Positions 40,132 through 48,660 of a stretch of DNA of 64,000 nt are shown one piece after another. The position numbers and the translations under genes are program-made. Every line of letters begins with the position of its first letter. Position 1 is the stretch's first letter. This DNA comes from an uncultured Methylococcaceae bacterium (GTDB taxonomy: Bacteria; Pseudomonadota; Gammaproteobacteria; Methylococcales; Methylomonadaceae), in assembly GCA_903938485.1 (NCBI GenBank), contig CAJADF010000089.1:1-64000 (forward strand). Direction: 5' to 3'. The notes below the pieces were generated by a model, which was given only the letters and a program-made list of their open reading frames with translations, was not told the origin of the DNA and searched no databases.

Positions 40132-43100
40132 ATGACAACAACTTCAAATGCTTCTAGGCTAACTGCAAGTGCAGATATTTTTGATCCCATTAATCAATTG
40201 GGTGGAGGTTCTGCAGATGGATTGGCGGGTTTTGATATTTTAGATGCAACAACGGGTGTCAATAATGGCGTGAGCGACTTTTTGAGTCAATGGGTGCCTA
40301 CCTTTAACGCTGATGGGTCGGTAGGTTTTGGTATAAGTGGTCCCAGTGGTTTTACTGTAAAAAACTTCGAACAACTTCAATATAGAACCAGAATTGGTGG
40401 CGTTACATCGGCCGTCATTAGCGTTGATATAGCGATTTACGTTAAAACATTTAGTCCAGATATTACCCATCCAACCAATGTTTCTGTTAATAGCCCTATC
40501 GTATTAACCTTTAACGAATCAGTAAAATTAGGCGCATCCGGTCTTATCGTATTGCATTCAGGTGATCCCGCCGGTACCAATGCCGTAGTTGCCTCCTCTT
40601 CAGCCATTTCAGGCACTAACCTTGATACGTTAACCATTACCCCCAGCAGTGCATTAACAGCGGGTACACATTATTATGTGACCTTAGCTAAGGATGCGGT
40701 ATTAAGTACGACGGTATCTAATAAGCATGTATTTATGGGGGATGGTTCAACGAATGCCGGTGTTGTGCCTTTGTATGATTTTACGACCGCTCAGGCTCAG
40801 CCGGGTGTAGATGTTGCGACATTTTTATTAACGCCATCCGTTGCGAATGCTATTGATGATACAGCCGCAAATATAGCCAATAACTTAGATGCTTTAGAAA
40901 CCAATTATCTTAACATTATCAGCTTAACGCAAAGTCTTCCCGGTGCCTTAACGATTACTGCAACACAACTCAGTGCAGATACGCATGCTTTAGCTTTATT
41001 AAATAGTGGAACTTATACGTTAATGGTAACGGGCGTTACAGCGACTAATGCGGCAACCGTATTTGCAAATAGCCATGTATCATCATTTACGGTTTCTGAT
41101 ACAAGTTCTACTATCGCTAATAGTCTTGATATTTTACAAGCCAATATTGCTAAGATTAGCTCAATTCATATTTCCGATAGCATTCCCGTATCTATTAATA
41201 CGACCCAAGCAACTAATGATGCCGCTGTTTTAGCTTTAATTACTAACGGCGGCGGCAGTTATGTGGTCGATACTTCTAATATCGCACCCACTTTAACTAC
41301 GTTTAGTTCATCAGTTACCTCAGGTATTGAAAACACTCAAATCAATATTTCTTTTGATAATCTTAAAGCGAATAGCGATGCCAATGATGCGGACGGGACT
41401 GTCACTGCATTTAATATCAAATCAGTTAGTTCCGGCGCATTATTAATAGGTACCGATGCCTCTTCTGCATTACCATGGAATGCAACAACAAACTTTATGA
41501 TTGACGCAACACATCATGCCTTTTGGACGCCAGGCTTAAATGCAAATGGTGTCACAAATGCGTTTACAGCGGTTGCTAAAGATAATGCCGGTTTAGAGTC
41601 TACAACACCCATTAATGCATCTGTGCATGTTTATCATAAGATTAGCGGCACGGCTAACTCGGAAAAACTGATTGGCACCGTCGCAGATGACCTTATTGAT
41701 GCTGTCATCGGTAAAGATACTTTAACCGGTGGACTAGGGGCTGATAATTATTTGATTGAGTCCGGTGACGATGTTATTAAAGATTTAGGCTATGGCGGTG
41801 ATGGTAATCTATACGTTGCTAGCGGAGCCTCAGTTATTGCTACCTTGGCAGGTGATTTTGTCGCTAGCAAAACGTCAGGTAATGACGGAATTGCAAGCAT
41901 TCTAGATATCGCTAATAACAATGTAAATTTAAGTCTTGCCACTGGTATTAATGGTTTTACCGTTAATGCTTCAAAAAGCACCTCAGGCATCAGTTTAATC
42001 ACTACATCAAATGCCGATACTATTTTGGGTAGTAAAGGCAACGACACTATTTTGAGTGGCGATGGCGATGACTCGATCAATGGAGCCGAGGGTAATGACA
42101 GTATACTGGGTGGCTTAGGTAATGATTTGTTAAACGGCGGAAAAGGCGATGATACACTTGTGGGTGGTGCGGGTAGTAACATCTTAACAGGCGGTGCGGG
42201 TATAGATACCTTTATTACGGATGCTAATGCTAGCGATACTATTACCGATTTAAGCTTGGACGATTTATTAACGGTGGGGGCTAACGCTACCGTAACAGCC
42301 ACGGCTTTAAAAGGCTGGCTAGCTAATGCAAGCACCGTTAATAATGGTTCTTTAATTATTAACACATTGGGGCCCGTTAATGTTTCAACGGTTACTGGTT
42401 CCGGCTCTATAATTATTAATAATGTAAGTCCTAAAAATCTAACCTTAACTGGTGGTAGTCAACCTACTCAAATAGTGGGTGGCATTGGTAAAGATATCTT
42501 AATTGCCGGCAATAGCCAAACTACATTAACTGGAGGTTTAGGCGACGACACTTATATTGTTAACAATACTAATGTCGTAATTAATGAAGGCACTGATGCA
42601 CCCATTAAAGGTGATTTAGTCAAAAGCTCAATTAATTATGCCTTAGATGCTAATGTTGAAAACTTAACGTTAACCGGTAATATCGCTAATTTGGCGACGG
42701 GTAATCAATTAAATAATATTCTGATTGCTAATAATGTCGGAGACACTTTAGATGGCGGCATTGGCAGTGATACGCTAATAGGCGGCTCAGGAGATGACAC
42801 TTTTATGATTGATAGCCCAACTGACGTAGTGATTGATAAATTGGGCGGCACGGACACCGTTATTAGCTCGATTAGTTATGTCTTGGGCGCAACGATTGAG
42901 AACTTAACCTTAACGGGTACAAACGCTATTAACGGCACCGGTAATAAGCTAATAAATGTTATTACAGGTAATGATGGGGACAATATTTTAACGGCTGGAG
43001 CGGGTAATGCGACTATTATTGGTGGTTTAGGCAATGATACGATTACGGGTGGTAAAGGCGTTAATACGCTAACAGGCGGAGATGGTAACGATAGCTTTGT

Positions 43101-43407
43101 ATTTGGCAAAGGAAACGGTTTAACGACGATTACTGATTTTGTAAGCGGTAGTGATCATTTAAATATCAGCGCCACTGCTTTTAAAGGACTAACCCCAGGT
43201 ATCCTTGATAAAGCCTATTTTGTAGCGAATACCAAGGGGCAGGCTGATATAGGTAATATTCAACAGCATTTTATTTATAACACTGATAATGGCACCTTAT
43301 ATTTTGATGCAGATGGCGGCGGAATTAAATCCAGCCCTGTTTCTATAGAGGTGCTAGGTACGTCAAGTCATCCTACCTTACTAGCAAATGATATTACGAT
43401 CGTTTAG
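40132..43407 (+). CDS. Large RTX-type calcium-binding secreted protein (first)
   Basis: A 1091-residue, Asp/Gly/Asn/Thr-rich protein without a signal peptide, as expected for a type I secretion substrate. The N-terminal module (about 1-105; SADIFDPI, DGLAGFDILDATTG, FLSQWVPTFNADGSVGFG) is shared with two neighbours. An SbsA-like Ig domain follows (about 108-222, SPIVLTFNESVKLG), then 60-residue repeats (about 230-365, with SSTIANSLDILQANI), and a cadherin-like segment (about 375-505). RTX nonapeptide arrays occupy about 640-700 and parts of 775-1015 (GNDTILSGDGDD, GGLGNDTITGGKG). The C-terminus (about 1015-1091; FVFGKGNGLTTITDF, LYFDADGGG) is the usual type I secretion end. No enzymatic domain was recognised. 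AAGGA precedes the ATG. Adhesin, surface layer or matrix protein are all possible. Confidence 0.85.
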   Translation: MTTTSNASRLTASADIFDPINQLGGGSADGLAGFDILDATTGVNNGVSDFLSQWVPTFNADGSVGFGISGPSGFTVKNFEQLQYRTRIGGVTSAVISVDIAIYVKTFSPDITHPTNVSVNSPIVLTFNESVKLGASGLIVLHSGDPAGTNAVVASSSAISGTNLDTLTITPSSALTAGTHYYVTLAKDAVLSTTVSNKHVFMGDGSTNAGVVPLYDFTTAQAQPGVDVATFLLTPSVANAIDDTAANIANNLDALETNYLNIISLTQSLPGALTITATQLSADTHALALLNSGTYTLMVTGVTATNAATVFANSHVSSFTVSDTSSTIANSLDILQANIAKISSIHISDSIPVSINTTQATNDAAVLALITNGGGSYVVDTSNIAPTLTTFSSSVTSGIENTQINISFDNLKANSDANDADGTVTAFNIKSVSSGALLIGTDASSALPWNATTNFMIDATHHAFWTPGLNANGVTNAFTAVAKDNAGLESTTPINASVHVYHKISGTANSEKLIGTVADDLIDAVIGKDTLTGGLGADNYLIESGDDVIKDLGYGGDGNLYVASGASVIATLAGDFVASKTSGNDGIASILDIANNNVNLSLATGINGFTVNASKSTSGISLITTSNADTILGSKGNDTILSGDGDDSINGAEGNDSILGGLGNDLLNGGKGDDTLVGGAGSNILTGGAGIDTFITDANASDTITDLSLDDLLTVGANATVTATALKGWLANASTVNNGSLIINTLGPVNVSTVTGSGSIIINNVSPKNLTLTGGSQPTQIVGGIGKDILIAGNSQTTLTGGLGDDTYIVNNTNVVINEGTDAPIKGDLVKSSINYALDANVENLTLTGNIANLATGNQLNNILIANNVGDTLDGGIGSDTLIGGSGDDTFMIDSPTDVVIDKLGGTDTVISSISYVLGATIENLTLTGTNAINGTGNKLINVITGNDGDNILTAGAGNATIIGGLGNDTITGGKGVNTLTGGDGNDSFVFGKGNGLTTITDFVSGSDHLNISATAFKGLTPGILDKAYFVANTKGQADIGNIQQHFIYNTDNGTLYFDADGGGIKSSPVSIEVLGTSSHPTLLANDITIV
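41098..41259 (+). repeat. 162-bp near-identical segment shared by the two RTX genes, copy A
   Basis: Matches 44550-44711 with 9 mismatches in 162 positions (about 94%). It encodes one 54-residue repeat unit (DTSSTIANSLDILQANI...LALITNGGGS). Flanking parts of the two genes are much less alike, which suggests recent exchange or gene conversion. Confidence 0.9.
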
Positions 43408-43449
43408 CTGTAGTGTTAACATCTAAGTATTATTAGTCATTTATCTATG

Positions 43450-43480
43450 ATTGAGGCGTTTCTACTTCGCCTCAATTTTC
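43450..43480 (+). terminator. Rho-independent terminator of the first RTX gene
   Basis: ATTGAGGCG, a 9-base loop and CGCCTCAAT form a perfect 9-bp stem followed by TTTTC, 43 bp past the RTX stop codon. It separates the two RTX genes transcriptionally. Confidence 0.85.
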
Positions 43481-43558
43481 TACAAACCCTATAAGCTAAG
43501 AACACCTAGTCATTTTAATAAAAAAAGTTTCAACCAACCAGAAATCAATTATGACAAG

Positions 43559-43846
43559 AATATTATGCTTGCCAATTAATTACTTATCAGTTATAAATAT
43601 ACCATAAAATGTTAAATATATTAATTTAAAAACAGGTTCGTTGACTATGGACATTATTAAACAACCCTCCAGACTAACTACAAGTGCTGATATCTTTGAT
43701 CCATTGAGCATCATCAATGGCATCAATAATTATTTTGCAGATGGATTGGCAGGGCTTGACATAGTTGATGCTACATCAGGATTTAGCCATGGTTTTTCAG
43801 ATTTCTTAAGCCAATGGCCCCCCACTTATAATTCAGATGGATCGGT
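43559..43846 (+). repeat. Direct repeat copy 2: upstream region plus 5' end of the second RTX gene
   Basis: Partner of 39717-40003. The conserved part upstream of the start codon includes TTATCAGTTATAAAT and CATAAAATGTTAAAT, which may contain the promoter of this family, and ACAGGTTC just before the start codons. This copy keeps the reading frame. Confidence 0.9.
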
Positions 43847-46800
43847 TAATTTTAACTTAATAAGTGGCGCCAGTGGCTTTACAGTAAAAAACTTTGAACA
43901 ACTTGAATATACAAAAAATATCAACGGCATTACAACTACTTTAACCTTAGATTTAGCTATTTACGTTAAAACATTTAGCCCGGATATTACTTCACCAACT
44001 AACGTTTCTGTTAACGCCCCCATCGTTTTAACGTTTAACGAATCAATCCAGATGGGATCTGGATTGATTCAATTGCACACAGACTCCTCTACTGGACCCG
44101 TTGTAGCTTCTAGCGCGGTAATATCGGGCATTAATAACGATACGCTAACGATTACGCCTATCAATACCTTATCGGCTGGCACACATTATTTCGTTACCTT
44201 AGATAAGGATGCCGTATTAAGTACAGCCGCATCTAACAAACATGTATTTATGGGGGATGGTGCTGCGGGTGTTGGTGTAGTGCCAACCTATGACTTTACT
44301 ACTGCACTAGCCATTGCTCCCGTTTCTGTTAGTGTTTTTCTGGGTAGCCCCTTACCGGGAGCAATAATCTCTGACAGTAGCGCCAATATCGCTAGTAACC
44401 TAGATAGGTTACACACAAATCTAGCCAATATCACCAGCATTACGCAAACCGGAACGCCCGCTCCCTTAGTCATCACCGCAAACCAACTTACAATTGATGC
44501 AGATGTATTAGCCAAAATAGGCACGGAAAACTACACACTAGCGATCAGTGATACAAGTTCTACTATCGCTAACAGTCTTGATATTTTACAAGCGAATATT
44601 GCTAAGATTAGCTCAATTCATATTTCCGATAGCATTCCTCTATCTATTAATGCGACCATAGCGACTAATGATGCCGCTGCTTTAGCTTTAATTACTAACG
44701 GCGGCGGCAGTGTCTTTAATAATACGCTAGATGCGCGCGGCACAAACACTGTTCAAAAAATAGTAGGTGGTAATGCCTCTGATTTAATTTACGCATCCAA
44801 CTCCGCTTCTTTATTGTCAGGAGGTAATGGTAACGATACTATTATTGGTGGCAATGGCGATGATATTTTGCTGGGTGGTTCAGGCGATAATACCTTAACG
44901 GGTGGCCTAGGCTCAGATTTTTTTTCAGCAACGAGCACGGATACGATTACCGACCTAGGAATAGGTGGTGATGATTTATATGTTGCAGTCGACGCTATTA
45001 CCCATGTAACTTTAGGGGGAGATTTTACAGCCACTTTGGCCACTGAAAACAATGGTTTTACACAAATCAATACTAACGGCTTTAATATTGATTTAACTGA
45101 AGGATCACAAGGCACGACTGGTTTTAACATCTTAAACGGCAGTAAATCTGCGAAAAGTACAATAACGGCTTCAATTGATAGCGACACCATTATATGCGGC
45201 CTTAGCAGTGACATAATCACTGGAAATGGCGGAGCTGATTCTTACATATTCAACACAGAAAACTATAAGGTATCGAGCAACCCACTTGCCTATCCAACTA
45301 TTACAGACTTCAAGTCCGGTGATAAACTTAAATTTCAGGTCCCAGAGCCTGATGAATCAGATTCAACGGCCCCTGCTCTTTTTGATACTTTTGGCCAACT
45401 TAAAGCCAATGATGTTGGTTTTTACACTAGCACTGATGGCTCAGGCCTAGCAATCGATCCAGAGAACCGTTTAATTTACAACCTAACAACCGGCATACTC
45501 ACTTTTGATCCTGATGGTAATGGTCAAAATTCAGCTATACCCATTGCGAAGTTTAGCTCTCAAACTATTTTAAAAGCCACCGATATTATTATACTGGTTG
45601 ATAATGAACAAACGGGGACTGTAACTATTAGTGGCAAGGCAATTCAAGGACAAATTTTAACCGCAACTAATGACTTAATTGATCCTAACGGCATGGCTAC
45701 CCCAGTAACCTATCAATGGTTTGCTAATGCAACGGCTATTAGTGGTGCCACTGGCTCAACACTATTACTCAGTGAAGATTTATTAGATAAAAATATTACC
45801 GTACAATCTGCTTATACCGACTTATTAGGTACCCTAGAAAATAACATGAGCTTTGCTACAGATCCTGTGGCAGGTCCCAATGATCCTCCCTCACAAGACC
45901 TTGTTATTGCTAAAGGAGCAGAAAACATTGGAGCACTTAACTATAACATTCCAATTTCTTTTGCTAGTTTAAATGCACAAGTTAGAGCAGTTGACCCTGT
46001 CGATACTAATAACTCTTTTACAATTGCAGCGCTAAGCTCTGGCAGTTTAAAAATTGGCGCTGACGCTAGTAGCGCAACTCCATGGAACAAATCTAATAAC
46101 TACACCATCGATGCTACACACAAAGCGTTTTGGACACCTGATATATACGCCAATGGCGCCTTAACTGCATTTAAAGCGATCGGTAAAGATTCTCATGGTG
46201 ACACATCGCAAATTGCTATTCATGCAATGGTATTAGTTACCCCAGTTAATAACATTCCATACTTTAACGCTACCCCTAAGGCTATTAACTATACTGAAAA
46301 CCACTTTAACGATACTTTTGCGCGAAGTAGCGGTAAATTAAATGCATCAGATCATGACGCTGAACAATCTATAAGCTATGGCATTAAAAATGGCGTTGTA
46401 AGCCCAGATGGGACCACAATAAGCCAAACTAACGCTTTTGGTACATTAACCGTTCAAAAATCCACAGGCAATTATGATTTTAGCCCCAATGCAACAGGAT
46501 TTGCCGCATTAACAAAAGACACGTCAACTTCATTTAGTATGACTGTATCAGACAGTATCGCTCCAGCAGTAACCACTAAATTGACGATTTCTGTTCAACA
46601 AGAAGGCCTAATCGGAACAGATGGCAATGACACCTTAAATGTAATTAGTGGCAATAATTTCATCAATGGCTTTGGCGGCAACGATATCTTAAATGGAGGC
46701 AGAGGAAATGACGTGCTTAACGGCGGCAAAGGCAATGATGTAATTAACGCTGGCACAGGTAATGAGACCTTAATTGGTGGTCTAGGTAAAGATGAACTAA

Positions 46801-47123
46801 CGGGTAATTCTTCTGGTAAGGATACTTTTAAATTTTACACCACCACAGAAAGTGTGCCAGGTAAAAATCACGACAGTATTAGCAACTTTACACAAAGCCA
46901 AGACTTAATAGATTTATCTAGCATTGATGCAAATACTAAAATTGCGGGAGACCAGGCCTTCACATTTGTAGGCGGCCACCCTTTTGCTGGTAAAGCTGGA
47001 GAACTTCATTACATTAATGGTGTTTTATCTGCAGACACTAACGGTGATGCTAAGGCAGATTTTGAGGTTGCAATAACGCTAGTTGGTACAACTACGCTAA
47101 CAACTGCAGACTTTGTTTTATAA
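43647..47123 (+). CDS. Large RTX-type calcium-binding secreted protein (second), with two RTX/C-terminal modules
   Basis: A 1158-residue protein with no signal peptide. The same N-terminal module (about 1-108), SbsA-like Ig domain (about 110-222) and 60-residue repeats (about 228-355) as the first RTX protein open it. A first RTX array (about 388-420, GGNGNDTIIGGNGDD) is followed by a segment that looks like an RTX C-terminal secretion module (about 530-660; ITDFKSGDKLKF, LIYNLTTGILTFDPDGNG). An Ig-like domain (about 662-740), cadherin-like and VCBS-like segments (about 750-985), a second RTX array (about 988-1040, GGNDILNGGRGND) and a second C-terminal module (about 1045-1158; KDTFKFYTTTES, DADFEVAI-like) complete it. 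The ATG at 43647 was used; a TTG at 43641 is closer to the AGG and could be the true start. It meets convergent fumarase with a 2-bp gap. Confidence 0.85.
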   Translation: MDIIKQPSRLTTSADIFDPLSIINGINNYFADGLAGLDIVDATSGFSHGFSDFLSQWPPTYNSDGSVNFNLISGASGFTVKNFEQLEYTKNINGITTTLTLDLAIYVKTFSPDITSPTNVSVNAPIVLTFNESIQMGSGLIQLHTDSSTGPVVASSAVISGINNDTLTITPINTLSAGTHYFVTLDKDAVLSTAASNKHVFMGDGAAGVGVVPTYDFTTALAIAPVSVSVFLGSPLPGAIISDSSANIASNLDRLHTNLANITSITQTGTPAPLVITANQLTIDADVLAKIGTENYTLAISDTSSTIANSLDILQANIAKISSIHISDSIPLSINATIATNDAAALALITNGGGSVFNNTLDARGTNTVQKIVGGNASDLIYASNSASLLSGGNGNDTIIGGNGDDILLGGSGDNTLTGGLGSDFFSATSTDTITDLGIGGDDLYVAVDAITHVTLGGDFTATLATENNGFTQINTNGFNIDLTEGSQGTTGFNILNGSKSAKSTITASIDSDTIICGLSSDIITGNGGADSYIFNTENYKVSSNPLAYPTITDFKSGDKLKFQVPEPDESDSTAPALFDTFGQLKANDVGFYTSTDGSGLAIDPENRLIYNLTTGILTFDPDGNGQNSAIPIAKFSSQTILKATDIIILVDNEQTGTVTISGKAIQGQILTATNDLIDPNGMATPVTYQWFANATAISGATGSTLLLSEDLLDKNITVQSAYTDLLGTLENNMSFATDPVAGPNDPPSQDLVIAKGAENIGALNYNIPISFASLNAQVRAVDPVDTNNSFTIAALSSGSLKIGADASSATPWNKSNNYTIDATHKAFWTPDIYANGALTAFKAIGKDSHGDTSQIAIHAMVLVTPVNNIPYFNATPKAINYTENHFNDTFARSSGKLNASDHDAEQSISYGIKNGVVSPDGTTISQTNAFGTLTVQKSTGNYDFSPNATGFAALTKDTSTSFSMTVSDSIAPAVTTKLTISVQQEGLIGTDGNDTLNVISGNNFINGFGGNDILNGGRGNDVLNGGKGNDVINAGTGNETLIGGLGKDELTGNSSGKDTFKFYTTTESVPGKNHDSISNFTQSQDLIDLSSIDANTKIAGDQAFTFVGGHPFAGKAGELHYINGVLSADTNGDAKADFEVAITLVGTTTLTTADFVL
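44550..44711 (+). repeat. 162-bp near-identical segment shared by the two RTX genes, copy B
   Basis: Partner of 41098-41259 (153 of 162 positions equal). It encodes the second 60-residue-type repeat of this protein and ends in a GGCGGCGGCAGT run in both copies. Confidence 0.9.
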
Positions 47124-47125
47124 TT

Positions 47126-48646
47126 TTAATTAAAAGAAACGACGGGGATTTTACCTATTTTACCCTGCCAGATTTTAGGGGCAATCTGATGAATAGATTG
47201 TCCTTGCGCATCAACTGCCACTGTCACTGGCATCTCTTCTACCACAAATTCATGAATCGCTTCCATGCCCAAGTCTGCAAAGGCGACTATGCGTGATTTT
47301 TTAATGGCTTTTGAGACTAAATAAGCAGCACCACCCACCGCCATTAAGTAAACCGCTTGATGTTTTTTTATGGAATCAATGGCTACTTGGCCGCGCTCTG
47401 ACTTACCTATCATACCAATTAAGCCAGTGCTAGCTAACATGATTTCGGTAAACTTATCCATACGCGTTGCTGTCGTTGGCCCTGCAGGTCCAACGACTTC
47501 ATCACGCACTGGATCAACAGGCCCTACATAGTAAATAAACTTATTAGTGAAATCGACGGGGAGTTGTTCTCCTCGTTCTATCATATCGGCTAAACGTTTA
47601 TGGGCGGCATCACGACCGGTTAGTAGGGTACCACTTAATAATAAGGTTTCACCCAATTGCCAAGTCGCCATTTCTGCCGAAGTTACCGTATCCAGATTAA
47701 CCCGTCGCGCAGTCGCACCCGCCTCCCATGAAATACTAGGCCAATCTGCTAAGCGCGGAGGTTTAAATTCTGCAGGTCCAGAGCCATCTAAAACAAAATG
47801 TGTATGCCGAGTCGCAGCACAATTCGGAATAATAGCTACCGGTTTATTGGCCGCATGAGTAGGATAATCTTTAATTTTTATATCTAATACAGTCGTTAAA
47901 CCGCCTAAGCCTTGCGCACCTATACCTAAGGCATTTACCTTCTCGTAAAGCTCTAAGCGTAATTCATCTAGGGCATTACTTGCACCCTTAGCAATAAGAT
48001 CTTGAATATCAATAGATTCCATACAAGCTTCTTTCGCCAACAACATGGCTTTTTCTGCAGTACCGCCAATGCCAATACCTAAAATACCCGGAGGACACCA
48101 ACCAGCGCCCATCGTAGGCACGGTTTTAAGCACCCAATCGACAATACTGTCAGAGGGATTCAACATCACAAACTTGGATTTTGCCTCAGAGCCACCGCCT
48201 TTTGCGGCGATTTCAACTTCTACCTTATCACCCAAAACCAACTCTATATGCACTACAGCAGGCGTATTATCTTGAGTATTAATACGTTTACCAGCTGGGT
48301 CTTTAAGGATAGAAGCGCGTAACACATTATCAGGATGGCTATATGCTTGCCTTACCCCCTGATTAACCATCTCTAACACACTGAGTTGACTAGCCCATTG
48401 CACATCCATGCCCACTTTTAAAAACACCGTCACAATACCTGTGTCTTGGCAAATAGGCCGATGACCTTCCGCACATAAGCGCGAATTAATTAATATTTGC
48501 GCCATTGCATCTTTAGCGGCGGGACTTTGTTCTTTTTGATATGCCGCGTTTAGGGCTTGGATAAAATCAACAGGATGATAATAAGAAATATATTGCAAGG
48601 CATCTGCAATACTCTGAATAAAATCGGCTTCGCGTATCAACGTCAT
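47126..48646 (-). CDS. Fumarate hydratase, class I (iron-sulfur)
   Basis: Interconverts fumarate and malate in the citric acid cycle using an oxygen-sensitive [4Fe-4S] cluster. The single-chain class I form of 506 residues has both parts: N-terminal alpha region with RPICQDTGIVTVFLKVG (a cluster Cys), AKGGGSEAKSKF, GIGIGGTAEKA and NCAATRHTHFVLDG (second cluster Cys), and the C-terminal beta region with LLLSGTLLTGRDAAHKR and GPAGPTTATRMDKF. It could be called fumA/fumB type; class II fumC is not in the window. It is 14 bp downstream of the GH17-GT2 gene on the same strand, perhaps only by proximity. Confidence 0.93.
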   Translation of the reverse strand: MTLIREADFIQSIADALQYISYYHPVDFIQALNAAYQKEQSPAAKDAMAQILINSRLCAEGHRPICQDTGIVTVFLKVGMDVQWASQLSVLEMVNQGVRQAYSHPDNVLRASILKDPAGKRINTQDNTPAVVHIELVLGDKVEVEIAAKGGGSEAKSKFVMLNPSDSIVDWVLKTVPTMGAGWCPPGILGIGIGGTAEKAMLLAKEACMESIDIQDLIAKGASNALDELRLELYEKVNALGIGAQGLGGLTTVLDIKIKDYPTHAANKPVAIIPNCAATRHTHFVLDGSGPAEFKPPRLADWPSISWEAGATARRVNLDTVTSAEMATWQLGETLLLSGTLLTGRDAAHKRLADMIERGEQLPVDFTNKFIYYVGPVDPVRDEVVGPAGPTTATRMDKFTEIMLASTGLIGMIGKSERGQVAIDSIKKHQAVYLMAVGGAAYLVSKAIKKSRIVAFADLGMEAIHEFVVEEMPVTVAVDAQGQSIHQIAPKIWQGKIGKIPVVSFN

Positions 48647-48660
48647 AGATTATATTTAGC

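Noticed and set aside
41790..42365. Long open frame of 191 codons on the - strand inside the first RTX gene
   Set aside because: It is the antisense of RTX repeats (Pro/Ser-rich, low complexity), with no ribosome binding site. RTX repeats often leave the opposite strand open.
42040..43120. Dense short periodic repeats that could look like a CRISPR array or minisatellite
   Set aside because: The periodicity is imperfect 27-base coding repeats for RTX nonapeptides (GGxGxDxxx), in one open frame. There are no conserved repeat-spacer boundaries.
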